Assembly (NCBI GenBank): GCA_900548975.1
Contig: URMS01000004.1
Span: 62,001 to 126,000 of the forward strand
Source: an uncultured Porphyromonadaceae bacterium
GTDB lineage: Bacteria > Bacteroidota > Bacteroidia > Bacteroidales > Muribaculaceae
Direction: 5' to 3'
Length of the DNA: 64,000 nt
Shown: in pieces, positions 24,556-33,616 of the stretch
Layout: every line of letters begins with the position of its first letter
How positions within the stretch are numbered: the stretch's first letter is position 1
Notes under the pieces: generated by a model
Told to the model about the DNA's origin: nothing
What the model saw: only the letters and a program-made list of their open reading frames with translations
Databases searched by the model: none
Position numbers and translations under genes: made by a program

Positions 24556-26250
24556 ATGAAATCATCGCATACAAGCAGCTATTCCTTCCTGTTCGGAACC
24601 ATACTGTTCCTATATCTGTTCTATTCCCTTCTGGCTGCCGGCATATGTTTTATCTTCGATTTAAAGTTGAGCGGCGCCATCCTTCCGCTGTCGTTCGTCC
24701 TTGCATGCCTGAGCATTATGCCGTGCGAACGCCGCACCGGGCTATTACTGCGTCTGTGGATTCCGGCGGCCGCGTTGATAGCCGCGCTGTGCATTGTCAA
24801 CAGTTTTATCTACGACTCCACCTTCGACAGCATAGGCTACCATTACGACACCGTGGTGATGATGGCGCAGGGATGGAACCCATTCAAAGAATATCCCTGG
24901 AACGGCTCGATATGGGCCATGCACTATGCCAAAGCACCTGAGACTCTGCAGGCTACCGTGCTCGCTTTCACAGGCAACCTACAGACGGTGAAAAGTATAA
25001 ACTTCGTCTTCGCCATAGCCGCGGCCTGCCTGCTGTGGCATGCGATGGAAACCGACGTTCCGTCGGTCAGCCGCCGCTGGCGCATAGCCGTAACGGCAGT
25101 GGCCATGCTCAATCCCGTACTCATATGGCAACTGTTTTCGGCCTACAACGACTACGCCCTCTGGCTCGAGACCATAGCGGCCGTGTCGTGCTTCGTCCTC
25201 ATTTGCCAGAAGCCACGCGCCGCCATGCCGTACGTGCTTCTTGGCGCCGTCATGGTAATAAGCATAAACACCAAATTCACCCATTTCTTCTATATCGGCC
25301 TGGAATGCCTGCTGTTCGCCCTGTGGTGTCTCGCCACCAGGCGCCCCCTTATTCTGCGCTACGGCACCATCACCATAGCCTTGGCACTTGTCACTGGCAT
25401 TTTCGTGGCCGGATACAGCCCCTATGTCACCAATACAGCAGACTACGGCAACCCGTTCTATCCCCTTATAGGCGGCGGAGCCGACATAATGACCTCCAAT
25501 ACCCCCGACATGTACGCCGGCCACAACCGCGTATACAATTTCTTCGAGTCGCTGCTGTCGGTTTCCGACTCGCCATGGGCGCTTCTCAACGGCCACATAA
25601 GCGTCGACGGCCTGACGCGCTGCTACTCGAAGGACATGCGTGTCAACGGCTTCGGCATCCTCATGGCGCCGATGCTGCTTGCTTCGCTGGCACTTATGAT
25701 TCTGAGCCGCCCGCGGAAAACTTATTGGCTTATATACGCATCGGCATTCGCTCTGTCGTTCTGCTTCGAACAGACCTGGTGGGCACGCTATATACCGTTC
25801 CTGTGGGGAGCCGTGGTCATATCGCTTGTAGCGGCCCTGACTTCAGGACGTAAACGGCGGCTTACACGCATCCTCTGCGCCGTCACGGTAGCTGCGGCGG
25901 TCGCCAACGGAGCGGTATCGCTGATGGCGACGGCCTACGGGCGCCTGTCGTACAGCGTGTACATGCACTATATCCTTGGCACCGACCGCAGCAGCATGCC
26001 CCCGCTCAAGGTCGCCAATCTCAACTACGCGCTCCGGCAGCAGTTCAAAGAGAAAAACGTGGTTATCGAGGAGTACGAAACATGGCGCGAACTCGACAGG
26101 AAGGATAATCTGTACCGACTGTTCGGCCTCGAATATTTCGAATGCGTCGCAAAGTTAGACAGAGAAACATACCCCCGGCTCTACGAACCGGATGGCATCC
26201 TCGCAAAAACCGGCAGATTCCACGAACGCCGGTTCATACCCGCGTTTTAA
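24556..26250 (+). CDS. Polytopic membrane protein, possible GT-C glycosyltransferase
   Basis: Inner-membrane protein of 564 residues with about ten to twelve helices up to residue 460, then a soluble C-terminal part of about 100 residues. The first extracytoplasmic loop carries DSIGYHYDTVVMMAQGWNP, whose acidic/aromatic pattern recalls GT-C enzymes that use polyprenyl-phosphate sugars, and FEQTWWARYIPFLWG resembles the later conserved loop. No family was recognised with certainty. A polyprenyl diphosphate synthase follows, which would fit a lipid-linked sugar substrate, but that gene has its own promoter. Confidence 0.6.
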   Translation: MKSSHTSSYSFLFGTILFLYLFYSLLAAGICFIFDLKLSGAILPLSFVLACLSIMPCERRTGLLLRLWIPAAALIAALCIVNSFIYDSTFDSIGYHYDTVVMMAQGWNPFKEYPWNGSIWAMHYAKAPETLQATVLAFTGNLQTVKSINFVFAIAAACLLWHAMETDVPSVSRRWRIAVTAVAMLNPVLIWQLFSAYNDYALWLETIAAVSCFVLICQKPRAAMPYVLLGAVMVISINTKFTHFFYIGLECLLFALWCLATRRPLILRYGTITIALALVTGIFVAGYSPYVTNTADYGNPFYPLIGGGADIMTSNTPDMYAGHNRVYNFFESLLSVSDSPWALLNGHISVDGLTRCYSKDMRVNGFGILMAPMLLASLALMILSRPRKTYWLIYASAFALSFCFEQTWWARYIPFLWGAVVISLVAALTSGRKRRLTRILCAVTVAAAVANGAVSLMATAYGRLSYSVYMHYILGTDRSSMPPLKVANLNYALRQQFKEKNVVIEEYETWRELDRKDNLYRLFGLEYFECVAKLDRETYPRLYEPDGILAKTGRFHERRFIPAF

Positions 26251-26293
26251 CACATATTTTAACAGCTTCTTGCTCGATAGCACGTTTTTTTTG

Positions 26294-26301
26294 TACTTTT
26301 G
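26294..26301 (+). promoter_or_regulatory. -7 box for polyprenyl synthetase
   Basis: TACTTTTG, 19 bases before the ATG at 26320. An in-frame TTG at 26299 falls inside the box and is not a credible start. Confidence 0.55.
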
Positions 26302-26319
26302 CAAAATATTGAGCATTCA

Positions 26320-27294
26320 ATGACTACTCTCGAAGCCATAACATATAATCACCGTGCGGAGCTGGAACGTCTCAACACACGCATCGCCGAGCAACTCAAG
26401 GGCTCGAACACGCTGATGGACAGAATCGTGCTGTCGCTGCTCCGCACCAAAGGGAAACAGATACGGCCGCTGATGGTTTTCCTGTGCGCGGGGCTGACGG
26501 GTTGCGACAACGAACGAGTACTCGCCTCGGCCGTAGCCGTGGAGCTGTTGCACAACGCCTCGCTGATACACGACGACGTGGTCGACAATTCGCCCACACG
26601 CCGCGGACAGCCTACCGTCAATGCCATATGGGACAACCATATAGCCGTACTCGTCGGCGACTACTTCACTTCGTCGGCAATGCAGCAGGCTATCTCGACC
26701 GGCGACATCCGCATCGTCGACGTACTGTGCCGCCTCGGCCGCAGTCTGTCGCTGGGCGAAATCGACCAGATATACAACGCCCGCGAGCATACCCTTACCG
26801 AAGAGAACTATTACCGTATCATCGACTATAAGACGGCATCGCTCTTTGTGGCGAGCGCCGAAATGGGCTGTCTGGCAGCCGGGGTAGCCGACGAACGTCT
26901 GGGCGCCCTGTCGGAGTACGCGTTGCTTTTCGGCCGCTGCTTCCAGATACGCGACGACATATTCGACTATTTCCCCTCGCAGCTTGTCGGCAAGCCCACC
27001 GGTAACGATCTGCGCGAAGGCAAGATATCGCTGCCCCTGCTCTATGTGCTCGGGCGCGATGACCTCCCCGGCCGCGACGCCATCAAGGCCCTTCTCGACC
27101 GCGACGGCCTCACCGACACCGACATAGCCACCATACAGGCCTTCGCCCGCGACAACGGCGGCATCGACTACGCCTACGCCGCGATGGAAAAACTGCGCCG
27201 GCGCGCCTACGAGTGCCTGCGCATCTTCCCCGAGTCCGACGGACGCCGTGAACTCGAGGAACTTTTCGATTTCACCATAGCACGTCAGTTCTGA
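26320..27294 (+). CDS. Polyprenyl diphosphate synthase (trans type)
   Basis: Builds long-chain all-trans isoprenoid diphosphates from isopentenyl diphosphate, probably for the menaquinone side chain; 324 residues, cytoplasmic. Both aspartate-rich motifs are present: DDVVD in LIHDDVVDNSPTRRGQPT and DDIFD in CFQIRDDIFDY. The basic KGKQIRP that binds the diphosphate is near residue 45. Chain length cannot be read reliably. A lipoprotein gene follows after three bases, so the two are co-transcribed. Confidence 0.93.
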   Translation: MTTLEAITYNHRAELERLNTRIAEQLKGSNTLMDRIVLSLLRTKGKQIRPLMVFLCAGLTGCDNERVLASAVAVELLHNASLIHDDVVDNSPTRRGQPTVNAIWDNHIAVLVGDYFTSSAMQQAISTGDIRIVDVLCRLGRSLSLGEIDQIYNAREHTLTEENYYRIIDYKTASLFVASAEMGCLAAGVADERLGALSEYALLFGRCFQIRDDIFDYFPSQLVGKPTGNDLREGKISLPLLYVLGRDDLPGRDAIKALLDRDGLTDTDIATIQAFARDNGGIDYAYAAMEKLRRRAYECLRIFPESDGRRELEELFDFTIARQF

Positions 27295-27297
27295 ACC

Positions 27298-29355
27298 ATG
27301 AAAGGGCGTGCGGGCAAAGGCATGAGAGTGTTGGTGTGGGGCTGCCTGTCGGGCCTGCTGGCCGCATGCGCAAGCATGGGACGCCCTGAGGGTGGCGCCC
27401 GCGACGAACTGCCACCTGTTTACGTCCGTTCCGACCCCGCCCCGGGTGCCGTCAACGTCACGCCCAAACGCATCAACGTAATTTTCGACGAAAACATACA
27501 GCTCGAGGACGCGTTCTCGAAAGTTGTCGTATCGCCGGCCCAGAAAACGCCACCGACGGTAAGTTCCAACGGCCGCCGCCTCACCGTGGACTTCCGCGAC
27601 ACCCTGCAGGCCAACACCACCTACACCATCGACTTCGCCGACGCCATAAAGGACCTCAATGAGGGCAATATCCTCGACGGATTCGCCATGGACTTCTCCA
27701 CCGGTCCCGTACTCGACACCCTGCGCATATCGGGCATGGTGCTTCAGGCCGAAAACCTTGAGCCGGCCCAGGGCATGCTCGTAGGCGTATACTCCAACCT
27801 CTCCGACACCGCCATCCACACACTGCCGCTGGAGCGCATAGCCCGCACCAACCAGTACGGCCAGTTCACCATCCGCAACCTCAAGGAAGGCGAATACCGA
27901 ATCTACGCCCTCAACGACCTCAACCGCGACTACCATTGGGACCGTTCGGAAGACATCGCTTTCTACGATGTCACCGTCCGCCCATACACCGAATCCATCA
28001 CCGTCACCGACACACTCTACGCAGCCGACGGTTCCGACTCGCTTATAACGCGCCCGGGCACACGCTATCTGCCCAACGATATATTGCTCAGTTGGTTCAA
28101 CGAGAACTACCGCTCGGCCTATCTTTCGGACTACAAGCGTCCCGACGCACGCCGCATCACTCTCACATTCGGCGCTCCGGCCGACAGTCTGCCCAAAATC
28201 ACCATCGTCGACGGTGCCGGCACACCCGGAGCCGACATCTCGGAGTGGGCGCGCCTGAAAGCCAACGCCACCCTCGACACCCTCGAATACTGGATTTCCG
28301 ACACCACCATCGTGGCATCCGACTCGCTGCGGCTGTCGGTGGGCTACTTCCGCACCGACACCACCGACCGGCTGGAGTGGCAAACCGATACCCTGCGCTT
28401 CAACTTCCGCGACCTCGAGAAGAAAAAGAAAGAAAAAGAAAAGCAGAAAAAGAAAAAAGACCAGGACGACCTGCCGCGATTCACGGTCGACTCCATTACC
28501 GGCGACACCACCTTTCTGCCGCCGCCCGACATGGAGTACCTGACCCTGCGCACGCTCACTCAGACACAGGACCTCAACAAGCCGCTGATTCTGGAATCGA
28601 ACATTCCGCTCGAGAGTCTCGACAGCGCCGGTGTGCATCTGGAACTGATGGTCGACACCGTGTGGACAGAGCTTGACGTATCGTTCCGCCCCGACTCCGC
28701 CGACCTGCTGATGCGCCGCCGCATGGACGTCGACTGGGAACCCGGCGCCAAATACCGCCTTACCGTCGACACCCTCGCCGCTGTGGGCATGTACAACATA
28801 TGGAACCGCCCGTTCAGCCAGGAATTCTCCACCAAACAGACCGAGGATTATGCCAAACTGATATTCAACCTTACAGACCTCGACAGCGTACAGGCCGTAG
28901 TACAACTTGTCAACACTTCGGATGCCCCGGTATATCAGGCAATAAAGCCTGCGGGCACCAACCGTGTCGAGCTGCCCTTCCTCAATCCTGGCACATACTA
29001 TGCGCGCCTCATCATCGACGCCAATGCCAACGGCAAATGGGACACCGGCTCGGTCCGCGACTCCATTCAGCCCGAAGAGGTATACTACTTCGCAAAAAAA
29101 TTCGACCTTAAGAAAAACTGGGATGTCGAACAGTCGTGGAACATCTACGAACTGCCTGTCGACATGCAGAAACCCTATGCCATAAAGAAAAACAAACCCA
29201 AGCTCAAGCGTGGCGAAAAGGCGCCCGAAGAGGAAGAAGAGGAAGATGAATTCGGCAGCGGTGTCTACGACCCCTTCGGAAACACTTCGGGCAACCGCGG
29301 CACCAACAACCGCGGCACCGGCAGCCGCAATAACTTCAGCCGCCCCCTGCGCTGA
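27298..29355 (+). CDS. Ig-like (Big_5) lipoprotein
   Basis: Predicted lipoprotein of 685 residues. The leader ends in LLAACAS; ATG 27322 is an alternative start giving MRVLVWGCLSGLLAAC. A Big_5-like Ig domain (about 38-135, with PAPGAVNVTPKRINVIFDE and ANTTYTIDFADAIKD) precedes a carboxypeptidase-regulatory-like domain (TNQYGQFTIRNLKEGEYRIYAL). A striking Lys/Glu-rich segment (about 377-392) follows, and a final part includes a second such domain (YYARLIIDANANGKWD). The C-terminus is acidic, then rich in Asn/Gly/Arg. This is a conserved Bacteroidetes envelope protein of unknown role. Confidence 0.8.
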   Translation: MKGRAGKGMRVLVWGCLSGLLAACASMGRPEGGARDELPPVYVRSDPAPGAVNVTPKRINVIFDENIQLEDAFSKVVVSPAQKTPPTVSSNGRRLTVDFRDTLQANTTYTIDFADAIKDLNEGNILDGFAMDFSTGPVLDTLRISGMVLQAENLEPAQGMLVGVYSNLSDTAIHTLPLERIARTNQYGQFTIRNLKEGEYRIYALNDLNRDYHWDRSEDIAFYDVTVRPYTESITVTDTLYAADGSDSLITRPGTRYLPNDILLSWFNENYRSAYLSDYKRPDARRITLTFGAPADSLPKITIVDGAGTPGADISEWARLKANATLDTLEYWISDTTIVASDSLRLSVGYFRTDTTDRLEWQTDTLRFNFRDLEKKKKEKEKQKKKKDQDDLPRFTVDSITGDTTFLPPPDMEYLTLRTLTQTQDLNKPLILESNIPLESLDSAGVHLELMVDTVWTELDVSFRPDSADLLMRRRMDVDWEPGAKYRLTVDTLAAVGMYNIWNRPFSQEFSTKQTEDYAKLIFNLTDLDSVQAVVQLVNTSDAPVYQAIKPAGTNRVELPFLNPGTYYARLIIDANANGKWDTGSVRDSIQPEEVYYFAKKFDLKKNWDVEQSWNIYELPVDMQKPYAIKKNKPKLKRGEKAPEEEEEEDEFGSGVYDPFGNTSGNRGTNNRGTGSRNNFSRPLR

Positions 29356-29448
29356 ACAGCCGGGAATCCAAACTCTAAATTGCAGTTAAATACGTGCATT
29401 TTTAGTGAATTTAATATAACAAGCGTTCCTTTTTCAATTTAAATAAGC

Positions 29449-29456
29449 TATTTTTG
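29449..29456 (+). promoter_or_regulatory. -7 box for the HtrA gene
   Basis: TATTTTTG, 53 bases before the ATG, in an AT-rich region (29380-29508) with no other feature seen. Confidence 0.55.
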
Positions 29457-29508
29457 TATAACACTAATTCAACTATAATCATACTACAATCTTAGCACAT
29501 TTAGAATT

Positions 29509-31011
29509 ATGAAAAAGAAACTTATCATTACCATGGCAGTTGCCGCCGTCGCCGCCTTCTGGGCTTTCGCACGACAGGCCGACACCGCCGATACCGCCCC
29601 TGCGGGCGACGACCGCACCGCCGGCCGTCTCATATCCCAGGACGACTTCGTCCGCACGGCCGAAGAGACCGTCAACGGCGTGGTGAGCGTCAAGAGCTAT
29701 GCCACCCCGCGCAGCCGCCAGGCCTACGACAACCGTGGCGGCCAGTACTTCAGCGACCCCTTGTTCGAATTCTTCTTCGGCACACCGTCGCAGCCCCGTC
29801 AGCGCCGCGAGCAGCCCCGCACTCCCGAGCAGCAACAGCAGATCGGCCTGGGTTCGGGCGTCATAATAAGCAAAGACGGCTATATCGTCACCAACAACCA
29901 CGTCATAGCCGATGCCGAGCGTCTGGAGGTGACCCTCAACGACAACCGCAACTTCCCCGCCACCATCGTAGGCGCCGACCCCACCACCGACCTCGCCCTC
30001 ATCAAGATCGACGCCCCCGACCTTCATGTAATCCCCATGGGCGACAGCGAGAAGCTCCACGTGGGCGAATGGGTGCTCGCCGTAGGCAATCCCTTCGGCT
30101 TCACATCCACCGTCACATCGGGCATCGTAAGCGCCAAGGCTCGCAACATATCGAGCTCCACCGGCGCTCCCTCTTCGGGCGGTATCGAATCGTATATACA
30201 GACCGACGCCGCCGTCAACCAGGGCAACTCGGGCGGCGCGCTTGTGAACCTCGACGGCGAGCTCGTAGGCATCAACACCGCCATCTACTCGCAGACAGGC
30301 GCCTATGCCGGCTGCTCCTTCGCCATCCCCACCTCCATAGTGCAGAAAGTGGTCTCCGACCTCAAGAGCTACGGTGTGGTGCAGCGCGCTTATCTGGGCA
30401 TACGCTTCTATGAGCTCACACCCGAACTTATAGCCGAAAAGAAAATCGAAGGCACCACCAGCGGCATCTACGTGGCCGACATCGAGGAGCGCTCCGCAGC
30501 CCGCGAAGCCGGTTTCGAGGAAGGCGACATCATCGTGTCCATGGGAGACCGCCCCACCCGCTCCACAGCCCAGCTGCAGGAAGTTGTGGCCGGCATGAGC
30601 CCCGGCGACACAGTCGAGGTAGAGTTCTTCCGCCAGGGCAAGAAGAAAACCTGCAAGGTCGTGCTCCGCAACAACCGCGGCAATATGGCCATAACACGCC
30701 CCGGCGACGAAGCCAACCTCGGCGCCACCCTCTCGGCACTTGACGAAGACACGGCCCGCTCGCTGGAGATCCGCGGCGGTGTCAGCGTGACCGACATCAA
30801 CTCCGACGGCCGCTTTGCCAAGGCAGGCGTGCGCGAGAACTTCATAATTCTCGGTGTCAACGGCAAGCGCGTGACATCGCCCGACGAAATCAAGGCCATC
30901 GTCAAGCAGCTCACCGCCGCTCAGACACAGGTGCAGGACCGCGTGCTCTTCCTGTCGGGCATGTACCCCTCGGGCAAAACCGCTTACTACGCCATACCTC
31001 TCGATGACTGA
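29509..31011 (+). CDS. HtrA/DegP-type periplasmic serine protease
   Basis: Envelope quality-control protease of 500 residues. The signal peptide MKKKLIITMAVAAVAAFWAFA is followed by a trypsin-like domain with the triad His (TNNHVIADA, near 129), Asp (TTDLALIKI, near 161) and Ser (NQGNSGGALVN, near 241). Two PDZ domains (about 290-390 and 400-495) follow, as in DegP/DegQ. An LA-loop-like Gln/Arg-rich insertion lies near 85-110 (TPSQPRQRREQPRTPEQQ). It is monocistronic, from its own -7 box to a terminator hairpin. Confidence 0.95.
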   Translation: MKKKLIITMAVAAVAAFWAFARQADTADTAPAGDDRTAGRLISQDDFVRTAEETVNGVVSVKSYATPRSRQAYDNRGGQYFSDPLFEFFFGTPSQPRQRREQPRTPEQQQQIGLGSGVIISKDGYIVTNNHVIADAERLEVTLNDNRNFPATIVGADPTTDLALIKIDAPDLHVIPMGDSEKLHVGEWVLAVGNPFGFTSTVTSGIVSAKARNISSSTGAPSSGGIESYIQTDAAVNQGNSGGALVNLDGELVGINTAIYSQTGAYAGCSFAIPTSIVQKVVSDLKSYGVVQRAYLGIRFYELTPELIAEKKIEGTTSGIYVADIEERSAAREAGFEEGDIIVSMGDRPTRSTAQLQEVVAGMSPGDTVEVEFFRQGKKKTCKVVLRNNRGNMAITRPGDEANLGATLSALDEDTARSLEIRGGVSVTDINSDGRFAKAGVRENFIILGVNGKRVTSPDEIKAIVKQLTAAQTQVQDRVLFLSGMYPSGKTAYYAIPLDD

Positions 31012-31020
31012 CAACAGCAC

Positions 31021-31064
31021 AACGTCGCCGCAGCGAACAAAAAGCGCCGCGGCGGCGTTTATCA
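31021..31064 (+). terminator. Terminator-like hairpin after HtrA
   Basis: AACGTCGCCGC pairs with GCGGCGGCGTT (one G-T wobble) around a 17-base loop, then TTATCATT. The T-run is weak. Confidence 0.55.
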
Positions 31065-31111
31065 TTCGATAGATATACAAGATTATACTAACCCTCTAAA
31101 ACAATACACCA

Positions 31112-31315
31112 ATGAAAGGACTTCCCATCGTCATCGCAGCTCTCGGAGGCGCTCTCGTAGGCGCAGCTACCGCTCTTCTCTTCGCTCCCCAGAAAGGCAG
31201 CGAAACACGCGAGGCTATCCGCGGCTTCATCCGCAGCCATGTGCCCGGCATCAAAGAGCAGGAACTCGAGACACTCGCCGACCAGATCGCCGAAGAAATC
31301 AAAGAAGTAAAATAA
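31112..31315 (+). CDS. YtxH domain protein, copy 1
   Basis: Small membrane-anchored protein of 67 residues. A glycine/alanine-rich helix (IVIAALGGALVGAATALLFAP) is followed by the YtxH-type KGSETREAIRGF and an amphipathic acidic tail. YtxH proteins are small, often stress-linked envelope proteins with unclear function. A paralogue lies 85 bases downstream, and a holin-like protein and another small protein complete the cluster. No -7 box was recognised upstream. Confidence 0.8.
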   Translation: MKGLPIVIAALGGALVGAATALLFAPQKGSETREAIRGFIRSHVPGIKEQELETLADQIAEEIKEVK

Positions 31316-31325
31316 ACAACCGATC

Positions 31326-31381
31326 GTGGATTATGAATTGAAATTCACAATCACTTACAATAAGCATAATTCATAATCCAC
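31326..31381. repeat. AT-rich inverted repeat between the YtxH genes
   Basis: GTGGATTATGAATT (31326-31339) and AATTCATAATCCAC (31368-31381) are exact complements 28 bases apart. A further partial copy AATTCATAATTCC follows at 31382-31394. Such AATTCATAAT motifs are a common intergenic repeat style in Bacteroidales; no coding content. Confidence 0.7.
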
Positions 31382-31400
31382 AATTCATAATTCCAAAGAT

Positions 31401-31592
31401 ATGAAGGGACTTCTCACATTCGTATTCGGAGTCGCCGTGGGCGCCGTGGCAACCGCTCTTCTCACACCCACTACAGGGCCCGAACTTCGCGAACGCATCC
31501 GGCTCATTCTGCAGAAACGAGGCATCATCGCTGCCGACGATATCGATGAACTCGTCGAAATGATAGCCTCCGAGGTTGAAGATAAAAAATAG
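31401..31592 (+). CDS. YtxH domain protein, copy 2
   Basis: Small protein of 63 residues, clearly related to the gene just upstream: it begins with the same MKGL and has a Gly/Ala membrane helix (VFGVAVGAVATALLTP), then GPELRERIRLIL and an acidic amphipathic tail. The two probably arose by tandem duplication followed by divergence. The intergenic inverted repeat lies between them. Function unknown; likely inner-membrane. Confidence 0.75.
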   Translation: MKGLLTFVFGVAVGAVATALLTPTTGPELRERIRLILQKRGIIAADDIDELVEMIASEVEDKK

Positions 31593-31667
31593 AATACATC
31601 TCCTCACCCAACAACGGGTGGCGTCGCCCCATCGGCCCGGGCACGTCACCCTTTAAAACTTCACATT

Positions 31668-32066
31668 ATGGAACAAAGCGATCCCCGCTCGTCGAGCGTA
31701 ATGTCGGCCATAGGCTCTACCGTTTCGACCTATCTGAAACTGCTTATGGAGGACACCCGCCTCAACGTCACCGAGAAGCTCACGCGCCTGCTTTCGGCGC
31801 TCACCGTGTGCGCTCTGATGCTCGTTCTGGCCATAGCCACTCTGCTCTTTCTGTCGATAGCCGTCGGCATGGCGCTGGGCGATATCCTCGATCCCATATG
31901 GGCATATATCATCGTTGCGGCTTTCTACGCTGTTCTGGCCGTGATAATATTTTTCTGCAAGAAATCTCTAATCGTCAATCCTATCGCACGCTTCCTGAGC
32001 CGTCTGCTCATCGAAGCGCCCGAAAACACTCAAGTAGTCCATGATAAATCTACCCCCGTATCCTAA
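31668..32066 (+). CDS. Phage-holin-family (Holin-X type) membrane protein
   Basis: Protein of 132 residues with an amphipathic N-terminus (YLKLLMEDTRLNVTEKLTRL) and two strong membrane helices near 41-68 and 77-96. This matches the Phage_holin_3_6 (PF07332) pattern, which is frequent on bacterial chromosomes outside prophages. No lysin or phage gene is near, so the phage name should not be taken literally. It overlaps the next gene by 26 bases, indicating coupling. Confidence 0.75.
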   Translation: MEQSDPRSSSVMSAIGSTVSTYLKLLMEDTRLNVTEKLTRLLSALTVCALMLVLAIATLLFLSIAVGMALGDILDPIWAYIIVAAFYAVLAVIIFFCKKSLIVNPIARFLSRLLIEAPENTQVVHDKSTPVS

Positions 32067-32322
32067 AGCTCCGGAGAACAACTGGAAAGGGCTCACTCTC
32101 GACGAACTGCGCATGCGCCGGGCTCTGGTGCAGGCCCGGATGGAGATTCAGAAATACAAACTCAACGGTCTTGTCGACGGCATGCGCGAGCGGACGCCTC
32201 TTTTCGGAGGCTCGACATCGCTTTTCTCACGCATCACAGGCGCCCTCAGTTTCGCCGAATACGCTTTCTTCGCCGTACGACTCATAAAACTCGTTTCGCC
32301 TATATTCCGGAAAAAGAAATAG
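32041..32322 (+). CDS. Small conserved protein, unknown function
   Basis: 93 residues; no family recognised. A soluble Arg/Lys-rich N-terminal half (TLDELRMRRALVQARMEIQKYKLNGLVDGM) is quoted only in part: LDELRMRRALVQARMEIQ looks like an amphipathic helix. A weakly hydrophobic stretch near 67-87 (FAEYAFFAVRLIKLVSPIF) and a basic end (RKKK) follow. It overlaps the holin-family gene by 26 bases, and the same small-protein order with YtxH is seen as one unit here, suggesting a joint envelope role. Confidence 0.7.
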   Translation: MINLPPYPKAPENNWKGLTLDELRMRRALVQARMEIQKYKLNGLVDGMRERTPLFGGSTSLFSRITGALSFAEYAFFAVRLIKLVSPIFRKKK

Positions 32323-32332
32323 ACCCCGCCCC

Positions 32333-33616
32333 ATGCACCGATCCATTATCACAATTATCGCGGCGATTCTGCTTGCGCCGTCGCTGCTTTTTGCATTCGA
32401 CACACGGCAGCACATTGCCGAAAAACCGGCCCGCGCCGCAGGCCACTACTACGCCTATCCCGATGACGAGATCAGCCCCGACTACGGCACGTCGCCCGAG
32501 GGCTACGAAGCTTTCTATCTCAGCCACTACGGCCGCCACGGCTCGCGCTTCCTCACCTCCGAGGAAGGCTACACCAATATCATGGGTCTTCTCGCCCGCG
32601 CCGACTCGGCAGGCGTGCTCACCGAAGCCGGCCGGCACCTGCGCGCACAGCTCGACACCGTCTACGCCGAAGCCCGCGGCCGCGCCGGCGAGCTCTCGCC
32701 TCTGGGACGCCGTCAGCACCGCGGCATAGCCACACGCATGGCCACAGCCTATCCCGGCATCATTGCCGACAGCGCACGCATCACCGCTGTCTCCACCATA
32801 GTGATGCGTTGCGCCCACTCGATGTTCGCCTTCATCGAGGCGCTCAAGGAACTCAATCCATCGCTCGACATACCGCGCGAGTCGTCGATGCGCAACATGT
32901 CGTACCTCAACTACAACTCGCCCGAATCCGAGCAACTGCGCAGCGCCAAAGGCCCCTACCGCAAGGACTGGAAAAAATTCCGCAAAGAGAAAATTAAGAC
33001 CGACCGTCTGCTCGACTCCATATTCAACGACAGAAAATTCGTGGCCGACAACGTCGATCCCTATAAATTCATCGAAGACATCTACTATCTCGCTTCCGAC
33101 ATGCAGAGCGTCGACTGCGGAGTCGATCTCAGCAGATGGCTTACGCCCGAGGAACTCTACAACATATGGGAGACCTTCAATTTCCGCTTTTTCGCCCGCT
33201 ATTCGTCGTACAAGCCCGTCAACGGCGCCTTTACCGACAATTCGCGTCCGCTGGTACGCGATATCCTCGACAAGGCCGACAGCTACATCGCCGACGGCGC
33301 CCACGGTGCCACACTGCGCTTCGGTCACGACACTAATGTGATGCCCCTGACCGCACTTCTGGCCATCGACGGCTGCCACACCGGCGAGACCGCCCCCGAG
33401 CTCATAGCCGACAACTTCGCCAACTACCGCATAGTACCCATGGCCGCCAATGTGCAGATGATCTTCTTCCGGCCTGTCGAAGGCGACGGCGAAATACTGG
33501 TGCGCCTATTCCTCAACGAGCGCGACGCCACTCTCCCTCTGCCTGCTGTCGACGGCAAATATTACCGCTGGAGCGTACTCCGCCCCTATCTCGAATCTCT
33601 CGCGGCGCCGAAATGA
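32333..33616 (+). CDS. Secreted histidine acid phosphatase (MINPP/phytase-like)
   Basis: Predicted periplasmic or secreted phosphomonoesterase of 427 residues with a signal peptide ending LLFAF. The catalytic RHGxR motif is RHGSRF (near 69), with the phosphate-binding Arg in MRCAHSMFAF (near 160). The proton-donor motif is GHDTNV (near 329), i.e. HD rather than the HAE of many multiple inositol polyphosphate phosphatases. Gut Bacteroidales use such enzymes on phytate, but the substrate is not established here. It overlaps the GT25 gene by four bases. Confidence 0.85.
   Translation: MHRSIITIIAAILLAPSLLFAFDTRQHIAEKPARAAGHYYAYPDDEISPDYGTSPEGYEAFYLSHYGRHGSRFLTSEEGYTNIMGLLARADSAGVLTEAGRHLRAQLDTVYAEARGRAGELSPLGRRQHRGIATRMATAYPGIIADSARITAVSTIVMRCAHSMFAFIEALKELNPSLDIPRESSMRNMSYLNYNSPESEQLRSAKGPYRKDWKKFRKEKIKTDRLLDSIFNDRKFVADNVDPYKFIEDIYYLASDMQSVDCGVDLSRWLTPEELYNIWETFNFRFFARYSSYKPVNGAFTDNSRPLVRDILDKADSYIADGAHGATLRFGHDTNVMPLTALLAIDGCHTGETAPELIADNFANYRIVPMAANVQMIFFRPVEGDGEILVRLFLNERDATLPLPAVDGKYYRWSVLRPYLESLAAPK

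Noticed and set aside
26317..28905. 862-residue open frame on the minus strand
   Set aside because: It is fully antisense to polyprenyl synthase and the Ig-like lipoprotein, starts and ends at no gene signals, and has Val/Gly/Glu-rich, domain-free text typical of the complement of GC-biased codons.
31668..32066. Prophage remnant suggested by a holin-family protein
   Set aside because: No other phage genes, and this family is common outside phages next to YtxH proteins.
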